Below, in pieces: positions 33,526 through 44,755 of a stretch of 64,000 nucleotides of DNA. This stretch comes from Linyphia triangularis (lineage: Eukaryota > Arthropoda > Arachnida > Araneae > Linyphiidae), in NCBI GenBank assembly GCA_963978545.1, contig OZ021725.1:10047346-10111345 (forward strand). Reading direction: 5' to 3'. The notes below the pieces were generated by a model, which saw only the letters and a list, made by a program, of their open reading frames with translations, ran no database searches and was not told the origin of the DNA. The translations under genes and the position numbers were made by a program. Every line of letters starts with the position of its first letter. Within the stretch, counting starts at the first letter, position 1.

Positions 33526-34309
33526 ATGAGGGGGTCCGGCACATGAAAATTTTTCAAATTATTAATTTCGAGTTTATTAATATGTTTATCAAATATATAT
33601 ATTTTTCTCTTTAAAATGATGCCACATTTGTAATTATATCTTATTTCAAAGTATTTTTTTTTTTTTTTTTTTTTTTGCCGACCAAACGGTATAGTGGTTA
33701 GCGTGCTAGCTTCTAGACCGCGAGGTTGCGGGTTCTGAGTCCCGTGTTAGGCATGTGCGTTTGTAAATGTATGTTGGCTTGTCTAATGACGAATGTTTCG
33801 GCGCATTATAGCCCTCGTGTTGCTGACGGCTCCAGATAATCTGAAAACAACCAAAGTATTTTTAATAATTTTTTGAAGTAAACAAAATGTAGGTATTTAA
33901 TGCATGTTTTTTAACTTCAAAGCCGAATTTTTCAAAATGCAGTTTTTTCATGTTAGGGGGCACACAGCTTAAAATCTATACTACATAAATGCTTGAAATT
34001 TTTTATACATGTTTCTCTAACGTATTTAAGTTTTTTAACGCAAGAAATTATTGATAAATAGCATACTTTAAAAAAAAAAAAAATAATAATCAGTCTAAAA
34101 TTTTAAAATGTTTCTTAAACATATTTTTAGAAAATCATTATTATTTTAATTTTTAAAAAATAACAAAAATCTCGTGTTATAGTATTCAAAAGTATCCAAA
34201 TATTATACTGTGAATGTTTCATAATGATCGAAGAATCGGTCATTAAATGAGATGCCCCCAAAGTTGTTGAATTTAACATGGACTCCTATGGAGGGGCCGG
34301 ACCCCCTTA
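33526..34309. mobile_element. TTAA-type MITE 4 (degenerate)
   Basis: Inverted termini GGGGGTCCGGCACATG and (reverse complement) GGGGGTCCGGCCCCTCC resemble TTAA MITEs 3 and 6. The left TTAA is decayed (ATGA) and the right reads TTAC, where a Harbinger-type MITE begins. A family A SINE is nested at 33677-33852. Confidence 0.6.
33677..33852 (+). mobile_element. tRNA-headed SINE, family A, copy 6
   Basis: Inserted after a 23-base T run. The duplication CAAAGTATTTTT lies on both sides (33647-33658 and after 33851). One inserted base spoils the B box (GGTTCTGAGTCC). Confidence 0.9.
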
Positions 34310-34622
34310 CCCAAATAGCACAGCAACATTAGCCTATGTCCGAAATTAGGGTTTCGGAAGATTGGCCAGTTCTAGCCGAAATTCGAGCATCGTTCCAAAA
34401 TATGCACTTTTTTAGAAATTAACCAGCCACAAACATCACAAAAGACAATTTTAAAACTGCGCATCAAGATTTCACAACTTCCAGTATATTTTATCCAAGC
34501 ACGACGAGATTGGCCAATTGGACGAGATAGGCCAATATCTGTAACAATGGCCGGTTTACAACGTTCCTCATCGAAATTGTCCAATGTCGAGCCATATTGT
34601 CCACCGTTGCTGTGTTACTGGG
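34310..34622. mobile_element. Harbinger-type MITE (TTA target)
   Basis: The termini CCCAAATAGCACAGCAAC and (reverse complement) CCCAGTAACACAGCAAC are inverted, with TTA at both sides (34307-34309 and 34623-34625). Three-base TTA/TWA duplications are the PIF/Harbinger signature. The interior carries GATTGGCCAATTGGACGAGA. No transposase; the 70-codon minus frame is not recognised. Confidence 0.65.
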
Positions 34623-34625
34623 TTA

Positions 34626-34885
34626 GTATCCTAAACATATGAAATGACACTATTTTGAAAAATTTCTATCCCGCCAAGAACTGATTTGTTACTTCTCTGT
34701 GTGAAAAATACCCCAAAGAAATAAAACGCGGCTGCTTGACTTAAGCCAGTGAGTTCATAGCTGATTACTGAACTGTGAGGGTTTGAAAACAGGCCATTTC
34801 GGTCGACACAATGTACATTTTCATGTTCCGACACTGATAACTGATACTTGGCGGAGGAATAATGGCGCGTACCAAGTTATAGCCC
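34626..34885. other. Unassigned sequence
   Basis: Nothing recognised. Confidence 0.3.
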
Positions 34886-35536
34886 TAGTACTGACAGCAA
34901 GTTTTAGTACCCCATCGAACATCATTCTGATTTTTTTTTCCTATAGAATGTGGAGAAAAGTAAGTTGATTACGAATCCACTGGTCTGACGTGGTAAAAAT
35001 GGCCGAAACTGGTTAAAATTCGACTTTTAATGAGTTGGACTAAATCCGCTGGCTAAAAAGTTAATAAACTTTTTCGTCTGATAACCCATAGCAACTTTGA
35101 TTTTCAATGAGAAAATGAGCAAACGATTTAATTTCTGATCTCTGGCTCGGAAAACTTGCATCTTTTGAAAGTAAGCCAAGTTGGCGACATCAGTTACGTC
35201 ATCAGTGACGAAATATTTATTGCCAACTTGGCTAATTTGTGAAACATGCAAGTAAGTTGTCGCCAGACATCTGAATCGTCTGCAACCTTCTTAATTGAAA
35301 ATTAAAGAGCGATGGGTTGCCAAATAAAAAAGAATGCTCGTTATTTGGCAAGGTATGGCATATTTGGCAACCGGATTCAGTTCAACTTATTCAAAGTCTG
35401 TTTTTGACCAGTTTCGACCATTTTTGTCACGGCAGAACAGTGGATTCGTAATCTACTCACTTTTCTCCACATTGTATAAAATATTCAGAATGATATTTCT
35501 TTGAGGTACCTAAGCTTTCAGTCGGCTGTCAGTCTA
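34886..35536. mobile_element. Palindromic TA-MITE, copy 4
   Basis: Diverged copy with TA at the outer ends, the words CCCATCGAACATCATTCTGA and TGGCCGAAACTGG, and a central TTACGTCATCAGTGACGAAA at 35194-35213 in which one half-site has changed. Confidence 0.8.
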
Positions 35537-36369
35537 CTACTAATTAAAAGCAGCTGGATGTCTAAATTAAAATAAACTATGCTTAGGTATGATTTTAATG
35601 ATTCAATGCGTAATCCCTTTTCCCGGACACACACTTTTTTATCCAGGCACTCCAGGGATTCAATTAACTTTCCAAATCATAAAAGGCATAAACTCATCAG
35701 TACCTCAAAATGATGAATATGTATAAATATACCTACGCATAAATCTGCTGGAGAAATATATTTACCCGTTTGGAGATCGACTTTTAAATGCGTTCATTCA
35801 CTTAGGAAATTAAATAATTCCCCACAATGCTGGTAAAATAAAAATAAAAATAAAAATTCAGCTTATTTTTATCATTTCCTTCCAATTTTCAAATGCGTAT
35901 TTGAAAAGGAGACTTTATTTGACGAGTTAGTTGAGAGCTGATGAATCAGAAAGAGTTTTATTGTGAATTTATAGTAGATGCTCATTAAATGTTGAATAAA
36001 TGGCATTTTATTGAAACTCTCCAACTACTTTACTTTCAAAATATATATTTAGCTAATGTTCATTTTATTCAGGTAAATGATATCCGTTTTAAAGAATAAT
36101 GTCTCAATGAATGATAAGCGAGCGTTAAATTAAAATGATAGGTTTGTACATTTTTTATTTATTTTTTGGTATTGCTTTTATGTATTTTTCATAAAGTGAA
36201 TTATTCTTTTATTTAGTGGAATTAAGAAGCTTCATTTGAGTAGATCAAGAATGGGTTGCTTTAATCCAAGAGGTGTCTTCAAAGTGTTACCTCAAAGAAA
36301 ATCCTTCTAAAAAATTTTTATTGAGTGTAGAACAATAATAGTTGATGAAAATGGTCTTCTCGGAGATAA
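35537..36369. other. AT-rich sequence without recognisable gene
   Basis: Nothing supported. Confidence 0.4.
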
Positions 36370-37455
36370 TTAAGGGGGTATTCTAGTCTATGGGGCTGAA
36401 TTTCGAGCGTTTTTTGGCAATTAATATAAAAGAAGCAGTTAATATTTTTACTATAAAATTTTTTATCATTTGTTTATTGATATTTCAAGAATACAAAAAA
36501 ATACATTTAAAAAAAAAAAAAAAAAAAATTCAAAAAGATATAAGTCCTTGAAGTAGAGAGAAAAAAAAAAGGCCGTGTCCTCGTGAAAAGGATTTCTCCC
36601 TTTGTATCCATCTGAAAAAAAAAAACAATGCCAAATTATTGATCAGTACAAATGTTATTGTCGCACAAACCAACAAAACTTGAAAAAAAAAAAAAATTTC
36701 ACAAAATGGCGGCTGTTTAAAAATAGAAGTCGATTTTTTTACTCATTTTTCAACATCCTCCAATTTTTTAAAAATATTACAAATTTGAAATTTTCAATTT
36801 TTATTGGTTAGTGCGAAAGCGAGATAATTGAAGAATATTCATGCTAAATTTCAAGTAAATCGGCTGATTAGAACCTAAGATATCTGCATCACCGTATCGA
36901 AAAAAGTAGTTTCGAGAAAAACGCGTTTAAAGTTTAACGTTCAGTTTCAGGCAGCATAACTGATAAAATAGTACGTATAACTTACATTTTCTTAATCAGC
37001 CATCCCAGCTTCATACATTGGGCCTTCCTCTACTTCATATTGACTGTTTTCAACATTTCTCTCTGTATAACGAGCAGTTCTTTCCTCTTTTGAAGCATCT
37101 GAAGCTCGAACCTTAGACCGTTCAATCCTTACTGCGATCCTTACAAATTGAGTATAGATACTTGTATAATACGTCACAATGACCTTCAGACTATTGATAT
37201 AGTAAACTAAAAGTATATGACAAGAAAGAAAGAAAGCTATTCATACTCAGGTAGCCCGGACTGCCCGTAGTCTATTGTTGCAGTCGTCCGCTCAACCCGG
37301 TTTAGTTGCCACGACACTAAAACAGCTGTAACTTTGAAAATAATTTGAATTTTGAAAAATCCTTTCAGAGAGATATTTTTGAATATCTAAACTATCGAGT
37401 TATGAAAAAAAAAAATTCATTTTTTTCAAAATTCTAGACTAGAATACCCCCTTAA
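36370..37455. mobile_element. TTAA-flanked MITE 5
   Basis: TTAA at 36370-36373 and 37452-37455; termini GGGGGTATTCTAGTCTA and (reverse complement) GGGGGTATTCTAGTCTAG. The interior shows no transposase motif. The right TTAA overlaps the first unit of the adjacent foldback array. Confidence 0.85.
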
Positions 37456-38250
37456 TAGTTTAAAAAACTAAAAAACACGCTTTAATAGAAAAGTGAACTA
37501 AAAAGTAGAAAATAATTAATAGTTTAAAAAACTAAAAAACACGCTTTAATAGAAAAGTGAACTAAAAAGTAGAAAATAATTAATAGTTTAAAAAACTAAA
37601 AAACACGCTTTAATAGAAAAGTGAACTAAAAAGTAGAAAATAATTAATAGTTTAAAAAACTAAAAAACACGCTTTAATAGAAAAGTGAACTAAAAAGTAG
37701 AAAATAATTAATAGTTTAAAAAACTAAAAAACACGCTTTAATAGAAAAGTGAACTAAAAAGTAGAAAATAATTAATAGTTTAAAAAACTAAAAAACACGC
37801 TTTAATAGAAAAGTGAACTAAAAAGTAGAAAATAATTAATAGTTTAAAAAACTAAAAAACACGCTTTAATAGAAAAGTGAACTAAAAAGTAGAAAATAAT
37901 TTTAAATAAGTTTGAAATGAGAATAGAGTGATTAACAAGAAATATTTATTTTATCGTAAAAAAGCGTGGGGTGCTTTTTAAGATATTTTCATAATGGCTC
38001 TACTTTTACCAATATATATACAATTGACATCAAGCACCCCACGCTTTTTTACGATAAAATAAATATTTCTTTTTAATCACTCTATTCTCATTTCAAACTT
38101 ATTTAAAATTATTTTCTAATTTTTAGTTCACTTTTCTATTAAAGCGTGTTTTTTAGTTTTTTTAAACTATTAATTATTTTCTACTTTTTAGTTCACTTTT
38201 CTATTAAAGCGTGTTTTTTTAGTTTTTTAAACTATTAATTATTTTTTCTG
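37452..38250. mobile_element. Foldback-like element with unequal tandem arms
   Basis: Left arm: seven 64-bp units (starts at 37452, 37516, 37580, 37644, 37708, 37772, 37836), essentially identical and containing AAACACGCTTTAATAGAAAA. There follows a unique inverted segment (GAGAATAGAGTGATTAA, then a block with AAAAAGCGTGGGGTGCTT), a loop of about 55 bp near 37985-38030, then its complement and only about two complementary units (38107-38235). Long inverted repeats made of tandem subrepeats are the hallmark of foldback elements. Confidence 0.75.
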
Positions 38251-38560
38251 TAAACTATAAATTTTTTTTAGTTAATTTTTTTAGTTAAGTGTACAAAACT
38301 CTCCAGTTTTAATAGTCTAGCTAATAGTCACATGCTTGTCTCAAATTTAAGTCATGTGTATGCCTTAGTACACGCCGTATTACTAGGCACAAAACACTAC
38401 CTTGTCTCTGAATATGAAAAATCACTTATCCTGAAGATCCTGGTAAGGATAATGCGACTAAAAAAAACACGCTTTGTATAACCGTCATTCCCACGACAAA
38501 TCTTTCAAATATCTGCCTTATCAATTGTCGATGATAGGTTTTGTGATTACTGGGATTGTA
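38251..38560. other. Unassigned sequence
   Basis: AT-rich; a second AAAAACACGCTTT word at 38462 matches the foldback unit. Nothing else seen. Confidence 0.3.
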
Positions 38561-38562
38561 AC

Positions 38563-39307
38563 AGCACACCAGGGTTCGATTCCGGAGAAGGTTGGTTGGA
38601 ATTTAACGGCGCAAAGGCAACACGAGCTAATCCTTGTGATAAAGCGACAAACTTATTGAATTATTGTATTGTCATCGGGTCTTTGACAAGTGTGCAAAGT
38701 TTGAACATACAGGTGAAACTAATAAAAGTTTGTTAAAAAGGGAATTTCGGTAATTTTTTTTATGGTGAACTAAAATTAAAAAGCCACTTCAGATCGAGGT
38801 TGTAGACTTCTTTAAAGTTATACTTAAATAAGTGATCGGCGCGCCTGGTAGTTTCCCTTATTGGTCTTGAAGCAGAACACTCCGGGTCTCAGGAAAACAA
38901 AAAATCGCTAATCCTGATTATCCTAGTAAGGATAACGGGTCAAACTGTTTAAAATATTGAATTGTCATCGGTCCTTAACCTTTAACTGCTGTAAGCGGTC
39001 TGACAGACCGCGAGTCATTTTTTTGTAGAATGTTTCCACCCTCTAAAATATCGCATCTTTGACTTTTATATTAACTTTTCGGTTACTATGTTTCTTAAAC
39101 TTTAAACTGATGTTCACCAATTTGTTTGGCGCAAAATGGACCATGTGTTGCTCTTGCGCAAAAAACCTCAAACCACCCAACCACAGCAGTTAAAGGTTAA
39201 TAAGTATGCCAAATTTCGAGTTAATCCGACTTTTTGAAGGGGGTCAAAATCAGGTTCAAAGATTCCGTTACATACATACATCTGAAGCTAATAAAAGCGT
39301 GTTAAAA
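38563..39307 (+). mobile_element. SINE-like repeat family C, copy 1
   Basis: Contains a perfect B box GGTTCGATTCC (about 38573), then GGTTGGTTGGAATTTAACGG and a GCAACACGAGCTAATCC block. It continues through AATGGGTC-type sequence to CTGAAGCTAATAAAAGCGTG. Compared with copy 2 (61468-61806) it has an extra segment at about 38655-38855 and a TTAA MITE at 38975-39200. The A box and 5' head are not visible, so the start is probably truncated. Confidence 0.65.
38975..39200. mobile_element. TTAA-flanked MITE with CCTTTAACTGCTG termini
   Basis: TTAA at both ends; termini CCTTTAACTGCTGT and (reverse complement) CCTTTAACTGCTGTGG. In family C copy 2 the same place reads CCTTAATAAG (TTAA at 61694-61697), an empty site. 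CCY-type termini and a TTAA target fit piggyBac-type MITEs. Just inside the left end is a small hairpin, GCGGTCTGACAGACCGC. Confidence 0.93.
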
Positions 39308-39793
39308 AATGGCCGAAACTGTTCAAAAATTGACTCTGAATGAATTGAAATAAATCTGATATTATAATGTATCATAACTTGGCCAAATAAGTGGAATTTA
39401 AAAAAAAAAAAAAAAAAAAATTACATAAAATACTTATTTCCTGTAAAAGTGAGTGAAATTGACAATATGTATTTAGTCAGTCATGACGTAATACATATTG
39501 ACAACTAGATCACTTATAAATGATGCAATTATTTGACTTCAGATAAATGAAATCGTATGTACTCTTCCATGCTAAAGAGCTGTGAGTTACCAAATAATAC
39601 TTATTATTTGATCAGTTATTACATATTTGACTATCGGATCTAGTACAACTCTTTCAAAAACGATTTTTGAACGGCCAATTTTCAGGCAGCAGACCAGTAT
39701 ATTCAGAATTCGTTTGTATTTCTCTACATTGTATACAAAATATTTTAGTGATATTCGATGCGATATCTTAACTTACAGTCGCCTCTCAGTCGA
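39308..39793. mobile_element. Palindromic TA-MITE, copy 5 (truncated)
   Basis: Starts inside the left arm (ATGGCCGAAACTGTTC) and ends with CAGTCGCCTCTCAGTCGA. Strongly diverged; the centre keeps only part of the CRE-like motif (ATGACGTAAT near 39483). Confidence 0.7.
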
Positions 39794-39936
39794 TTACGTT
39801 TGGGAGACTTTTTTTTTTTCTATGAGACAGTTTTTGAATTTAATAAAATATTTTATTATTTGTGAAAAATAACACGTGAAGGGATAAAATGTTTCATGTA
39901 TATCAACATTAGCCACAAAACACAAAACTCCCAGCA

Positions 39937-40659
39937 TTAAGGGGGTGCGGTACCGAAAATAAAAGAAACTTTATTTATGTACATTTTTACGTCAAAAATT
40001 TATTTTATGTATGAGATACTATTTATATATCTTTGAGAAAATGTTTTTTTTAAATATTGTGTTTAGTTATTTAAAAAAAATTTAAAAACCAAGAAAAATC
40101 CATAATAATTGATGTTTGCGTATTTTGATATAAGTCAAGAAAAAATAAAAAAAATTTCAAAGTGAAAGCTTTCTGTAATACATAATTATATAAAGAAAAT
40201 TTTGTCTTCACAGAATTTTGATAGGTGAACTAAAAAAAATTAAAAAAATTCTCAAAGTTAAAATATTGAAATTTTTGCTTTCTTTATGTCATCTTTTACG
40301 CTAAAAATTATATTTTAAAACAGAATTAAAAAAATAAAATTCTGCGAAGACAAAATATTTAAAACTATATAAATTAATCCAAAAATACGAATAGCCAATT
40401 GTTAATGGTTCTGGAGATATATCGATTTGAATATGCAACATCTGTGAAAAACACTAGTGCTCGAAAAACGCACTTTAAGCAGACGCTTCAAGGTGTTACG
40501 CCCATTAGTGATGTTTAAATCACAGGTAATTTTGTGGCGTTCTAATCCCCGGAGGAATAAGATAAAAACATCATTCTCTTCAGGAATGTATGAACTATTT
40601 TTTAAAATCAGAAAAAAAATTTGAGATTTTTGAAGAAATTTCGGTACCATACTCCTTAA
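39937..40659. mobile_element. TTAA-flanked MITE 6
   Basis: TTAA at 39937-39940 and 40656-40659; termini GGGGGTGCGGTACCGAAA and (reverse complement) GGAGTATGGTACCGAAA. The interior is the reverse orientation of MITE 3 (shared GGAATAAGATAAAAACATCA and GTTACGCCCATTAGTGATG), showing one family with two copies here. Confidence 0.9.
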
Positions 40660-40730
40660 CGAACTTTTTGTGACGTTATTTTTTCTTTATGACTAATTGA
40701 TTCGCCCACTTTATCCCTACAAATGACTAT

Positions 40731-41194
40731 TGTTGCACAAATTGTCTGTATATAGTGTAAATAGTGACGTATTATTTTAAAATTCTATTGTAATTTATTT
40801 TTTATCTTATTTTATTTATTAATAGCGATTATACAGGTTAGAAAAAGGTGGCAACACCTAAGGCAATCGAGAAGTTTCGAGATATTTCTTTTCCGACGAA
40901 TTGGCTGGAAATTTCTCGATTATTCTCTCGCGCTAGTATTTAATTACCGGGAGTTCGGGAAAGTTTTCAGATTGACTTCGGACTTCGTTGAAAGCTGATC
41001 GCTTTGTTTACCTATTGGAGTGAGCTTGTATAATCGCTGAATTCGAAGTTATTTTTGTTGAAGCTTGTGTTGAAGCTTGAGAGTAATTAAACTGTTGCCT
41101 GTGAATAAATTTTGTGAGTTTTCTGAAGAGAGAATAAATATTTTTAAACCGTGAAAACTGTGCCATCATTGCCTCAGTGGAAAAATTCATAACA
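40731..41194 (+). mobile_element. Solo LTR, family M, copy 2
   Basis: TGTTGCACAAATTGTCTG start and ATAACA end, flanked by CTAT (40727-40730 and 41195-41198). AATAAATATTTTTAAACC near the 3' end resembles copy 1. No internal region. Confidence 0.85.
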
Positions 41195-41198
41195 CTAT

Positions 41199-41880
41199 GT
41201 ATATATGGACAATTCTCTGAAAAAAAGAGAGAAAAAAAACCTTGAAGGTATTTAAAAGCAATGAATCGCCACTAAAGTTAGATGTCCAAAGTAGCATAAA
41301 TGAGCAATAAAAAAAAAAAAAAAAAAATACGCAATTTAATTTAACTTTTTGACTTAAATTTTTTAATCTAACTCTTAAGTTCACTCATTTCAATGACTTT
41401 AAAATATATAAAACGACGACTTTTAAAGGAACAAATTCAAGAAAAACAATAAAAATTGTACTTAATGTAGTCATTATAATTAGTAGAAATACTAAAGTCC
41501 AATAATATTATACTCTAGGTAGAAAAAGTTATGAAATTATAAGTTCAAAAGATCAATTCCTTACTCATGTCCCGTGCGTCAGTGTGAAACATGATTTTTT
41601 TAAAAATAAAAACGTATTTTAAACATTTTTTCATGTAAAATTCAATCGTTGTGCTGTGCAAGTTTTTTAAAACAATTCAAAAATAATTTAAACTGTTATT
41701 TTAGAAAACACATATGTCCCGTGCGTCAGTTTTCAACAATTGAGTAAAAGTAAGGTTTTTTATTTGGCAATGCGTCTCTTACTTTCTATTCTATGCAAAA
41801 TTTAATAATTAAATTGCATATTTCTGAAACTAGGTATATTCAGGGCGGCTATTATTAAACTGGTTAGATCTTAGAACCTC
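41199..41880. other. AT-rich sequence without recognisable gene
   Basis: ATGTCCCGTGCGTCAGT occurs twice (about 41567 and 41713), apparently as a short diverged duplication. Nothing else supported. Confidence 0.4.
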
Positions 41881-41883
41881 TTA

Positions 41884-42510
41884 GAATGATCACATCTTTG
41901 CAAAATCTACTGTACATTAGAGGTCCGAAATATCGATCAAAATAAATATCGATACTATATCGTTGCATAGAAAAAAATATCGATATATCGATACATAATT
42001 TTTTTTCGAATGATCATATCTTTGCAAAATCTAGTGTACATTAGAGGTCCGAAATATCGATCAAAATAAATATCGATACTATATCGTTGCATAGAAAAAA
42101 ATATCGATATATCGATACATAATTTTTTTTCGAATGATCATATCTTTGCAAAATCTAGTGTACATTAGAGTTCGGAAATATCGATCAAAATAAATATCGA
42201 TACTATATCGTTGCATAGAAAAAAATATCGATATATCGATACATAATTTTTTTTCGAATGATCATATCTTTGCAAAATCTAGTGTACATTAGAGTTCGGA
42301 AATATCGATCAAAATAAATATCGATACTATATCGTTGCATAGAAAAAAATATCGATATATCGATACATAATTTTTTTTCGAATGATCATATCTTTGCAAA
42401 ATCTAGTGTACATTAGAGTTCGGAAATATCGATCAAAATAAATATCGGTACTATATCGTTGCATAGAAAAAAATATCGATTTATCGATACATGATTTTTT
42501 TTTTTTTTTT
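41884..42510. repeat. 124-bp tandem repeat, five units
   Basis: GAATGATCA anchors at 41884, 42008, 42132, 42256 and 42380, exactly 124 bp apart. Each unit consists of about 35 bp that lies outside the hAT-like terminus, then about 89 bp of the terminus itself. Units differ by single substitutions (GGTCC/GTTCG). The array ends in a run of 22 or more T. Confidence 0.95.
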
Positions 42511-42938
42511 TTTTTTTTTCAATTTTGCCTAAAACCAAGTTTTTCGGAGCGAATTTCTACTTTATATGATTGCTTTTTTTGTAAGGTGATTACTTTTTCA
42601 TCTGAAATGGATTTATTACAAAAACAACAAAAAATTGTATTTTCGCTTAATTGGTGCAGTGATTTTAAGAAAAATTTAGATAATTTTCAATAGCTTTTAA
42701 GTGTATGGTAAAATATTGAATATTGGCGCCATTTTAACTGCCACTCAGATAAGTTCAAACTGTAGTTTGTAAGTTTTTGAAAAGGGAATAAAGAAAATTG
42801 AAAAAACACATGGAACTACAAAACGATCATCAAAAAACTAAAAAGGTTTGAAAATATCGATATATCGGGAACTTTTATCGATATTTTTTTAGAAATATCG
42901 ATAAGAATATCGTCGTATCGATATATCGCCGACCTCTA
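41918..42938. mobile_element. hAT-like element with amplified left junction
   Basis: The left terminus TAGAGGTCCGAAATATCGAT and the right (reverse complement TAGAGGTCGGCGATATATCG) are inverted. The flanks CTGTACAT (41910-41917) and GTGTACAT (42939-42946) match at 7 of 8 positions; internal repeats of the left flank read GTGTACAT exactly. The interior is rich in TATCGATA palindromes at both ends. No transposase. Eight-base duplication suggests hAT. Confidence 0.75.
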
Positions 42939-42946
42939 GTGTACAT

Positions 42947-43430
42947 GCTATGCAGAGCATGGGGTATGATGAAAGAGAAGAAATGAAAATCAGATAAAAA
43001 TTTCGTGACTAGATGGAAATATGACAATTTGAGGTCCTGCATGGTAGTTAACTTTAAAAGCTGAACCTTATCAGAAAAGTTTTGAATAAAGTTTCGGACC
43101 AAAAGAAAAATTTCACAGGATCTCTCTTTGTATAATACTTTTTTTGAGATATATTTCGACATGTATATATATAATATCATCTTTATTCATTTAATGATGT
43201 AGATGTGTCGTCAGAGTGTGTTTTCCCTCGGCTATTTTGTCACTCCAGCTTTCAGTTTTGAAAAAATATGTTATGATTTTTTTTTAAAGCAGACTCGACT
43301 TTTATTCTAAAACTAACATTAAAATGGTTCTCGAGAAAGTGTCCAAAGCTCAGATATAAAAGCAATTCAATTAATTTTTGAATGTCTATTACGAGATTGC
43401 CGTCTCATATATGAAAATTTTTGAGAACTA
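42947..43430. other. AT-rich sequence without recognisable gene
   Basis: Nothing supported. Confidence 0.35.
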
Positions 43431-43459
43431 TTTATTTTTTAAATATTTGTTTTGTTTTC

Positions 43460-44755
43460 ATTTAAATTTATTTTATTATTTCTTTCATTTTATTTTATTA
43501 TTTAATTTCATTATTTTATTTCATTGTTTCGCTTCATTATCTCATTTCCTTATTTTGTTTCATTACTTCTTTTCATTATTTCATTTCATTAGTTCTTTTC
43601 ATTAGTTTTTTTCATTATCACATTCCACTCTTTTTTTCTTTATTTTTTCATTATTTCATTCCATTACTTCTTTTCATTATTTCGTTTCTTTACAATGTTT
43701 CATTACTTCATTTTATCTCTTATTTTCATTATTTTGTTTCATTTTATTATTTCATTTCATTACTTCGTTTCATTTTATCATTAATTATTTCACTGTCACA
43801 TTTTATTCCTTTTTTTCATTATTTGTTTCATTTTTTCATTCCATTACTGCTATTTATTATTTCATTTCTTTATTGTGTTTCATTACTTCATTTTAGTACT
43901 TCTTTTCATTATTTTGTTTCGTTATAGTATTTCATTTCATTATCTCATTTCATTATTTCATTTCATTATTTCATTTCATTACTTCTTTTCATTAGTACTT
44001 TTCATTAACACATTTCATTCCTTTTTTCATAATTTCGTTTCATTATTTCATTTCATTGTTCTGTTTCATTACTTCATTTTATTACTTCTTTTCATTAGTT
44101 TGTGTCATTGTATTATTTCATTTCATCATTTCATTTCTTCTTTTTATTATTTCGTTTCATTCTATCATTTCATTATTTCTTTTTATTATTTCATTCCATT
44201 ACTTCTTTTCATAATTTCATTTCTTTATTATGTTTTATTACTTTATTTTATTACTTCTTTTCATTATTTTGTTTCATTTCATCATTTCGTTTCGTTATTT
44301 CGTTTCATTGTTCTGTTTAAATGCTTCATTTTATTACTTCTTTGCATTATTTTGTGTCATTATTTCATTTCATCATTTCATATTATTACTTCTTTTCAAT
44401 ATTTTGTTTCATTATATCATTTCATTATTTCATTTACTTCTTTTCATTATTTCATTTCATTACTTCTCTAAATTAGTTCTATTCATTATCACATTTCCTT
44501 CATTTTATTTCAATATTTCATTTCATTATTTCATTTCTTTATTATGTTTCATTACTTTATTTTATTACATCGTTTCATTAATTTGTTTCCTTTTATTATT
44601 TCATTTCATTACTTATTTTCATTATTTCATTTCATTACTTCTTTTCATTATTTCATTTCATTACTTCTTTTCATTATTTCATTTCATTACTTCTTTTCAT
44701 TATTTCATTTCATTACTTCTTTTCATTAGTTATTTTCATTATTACATTTCATCGA
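43460..44755. repeat. TTTCATTA-rich microsatellite-derived array
   Basis: About 1.3 kb of TTTCATTATTTCATTTCATT, ACTTCTTTTCATTA and close variants, pyrimidine-rich on the plus strand. The most regular part (about 44600-44730) has a 26-bp unit. The long Phe/Tyr/Ser-rich plus-strand frames (up to 198 codons) come from the absence of stops in this composition and are not genes. Confidence 0.93.

Noticed and set aside
36992..37177. 61-codon minus-strand frame with mixed composition
   Set aside because: Lies inside TTAA MITE 5 and has no recognisable motif; probably chance.
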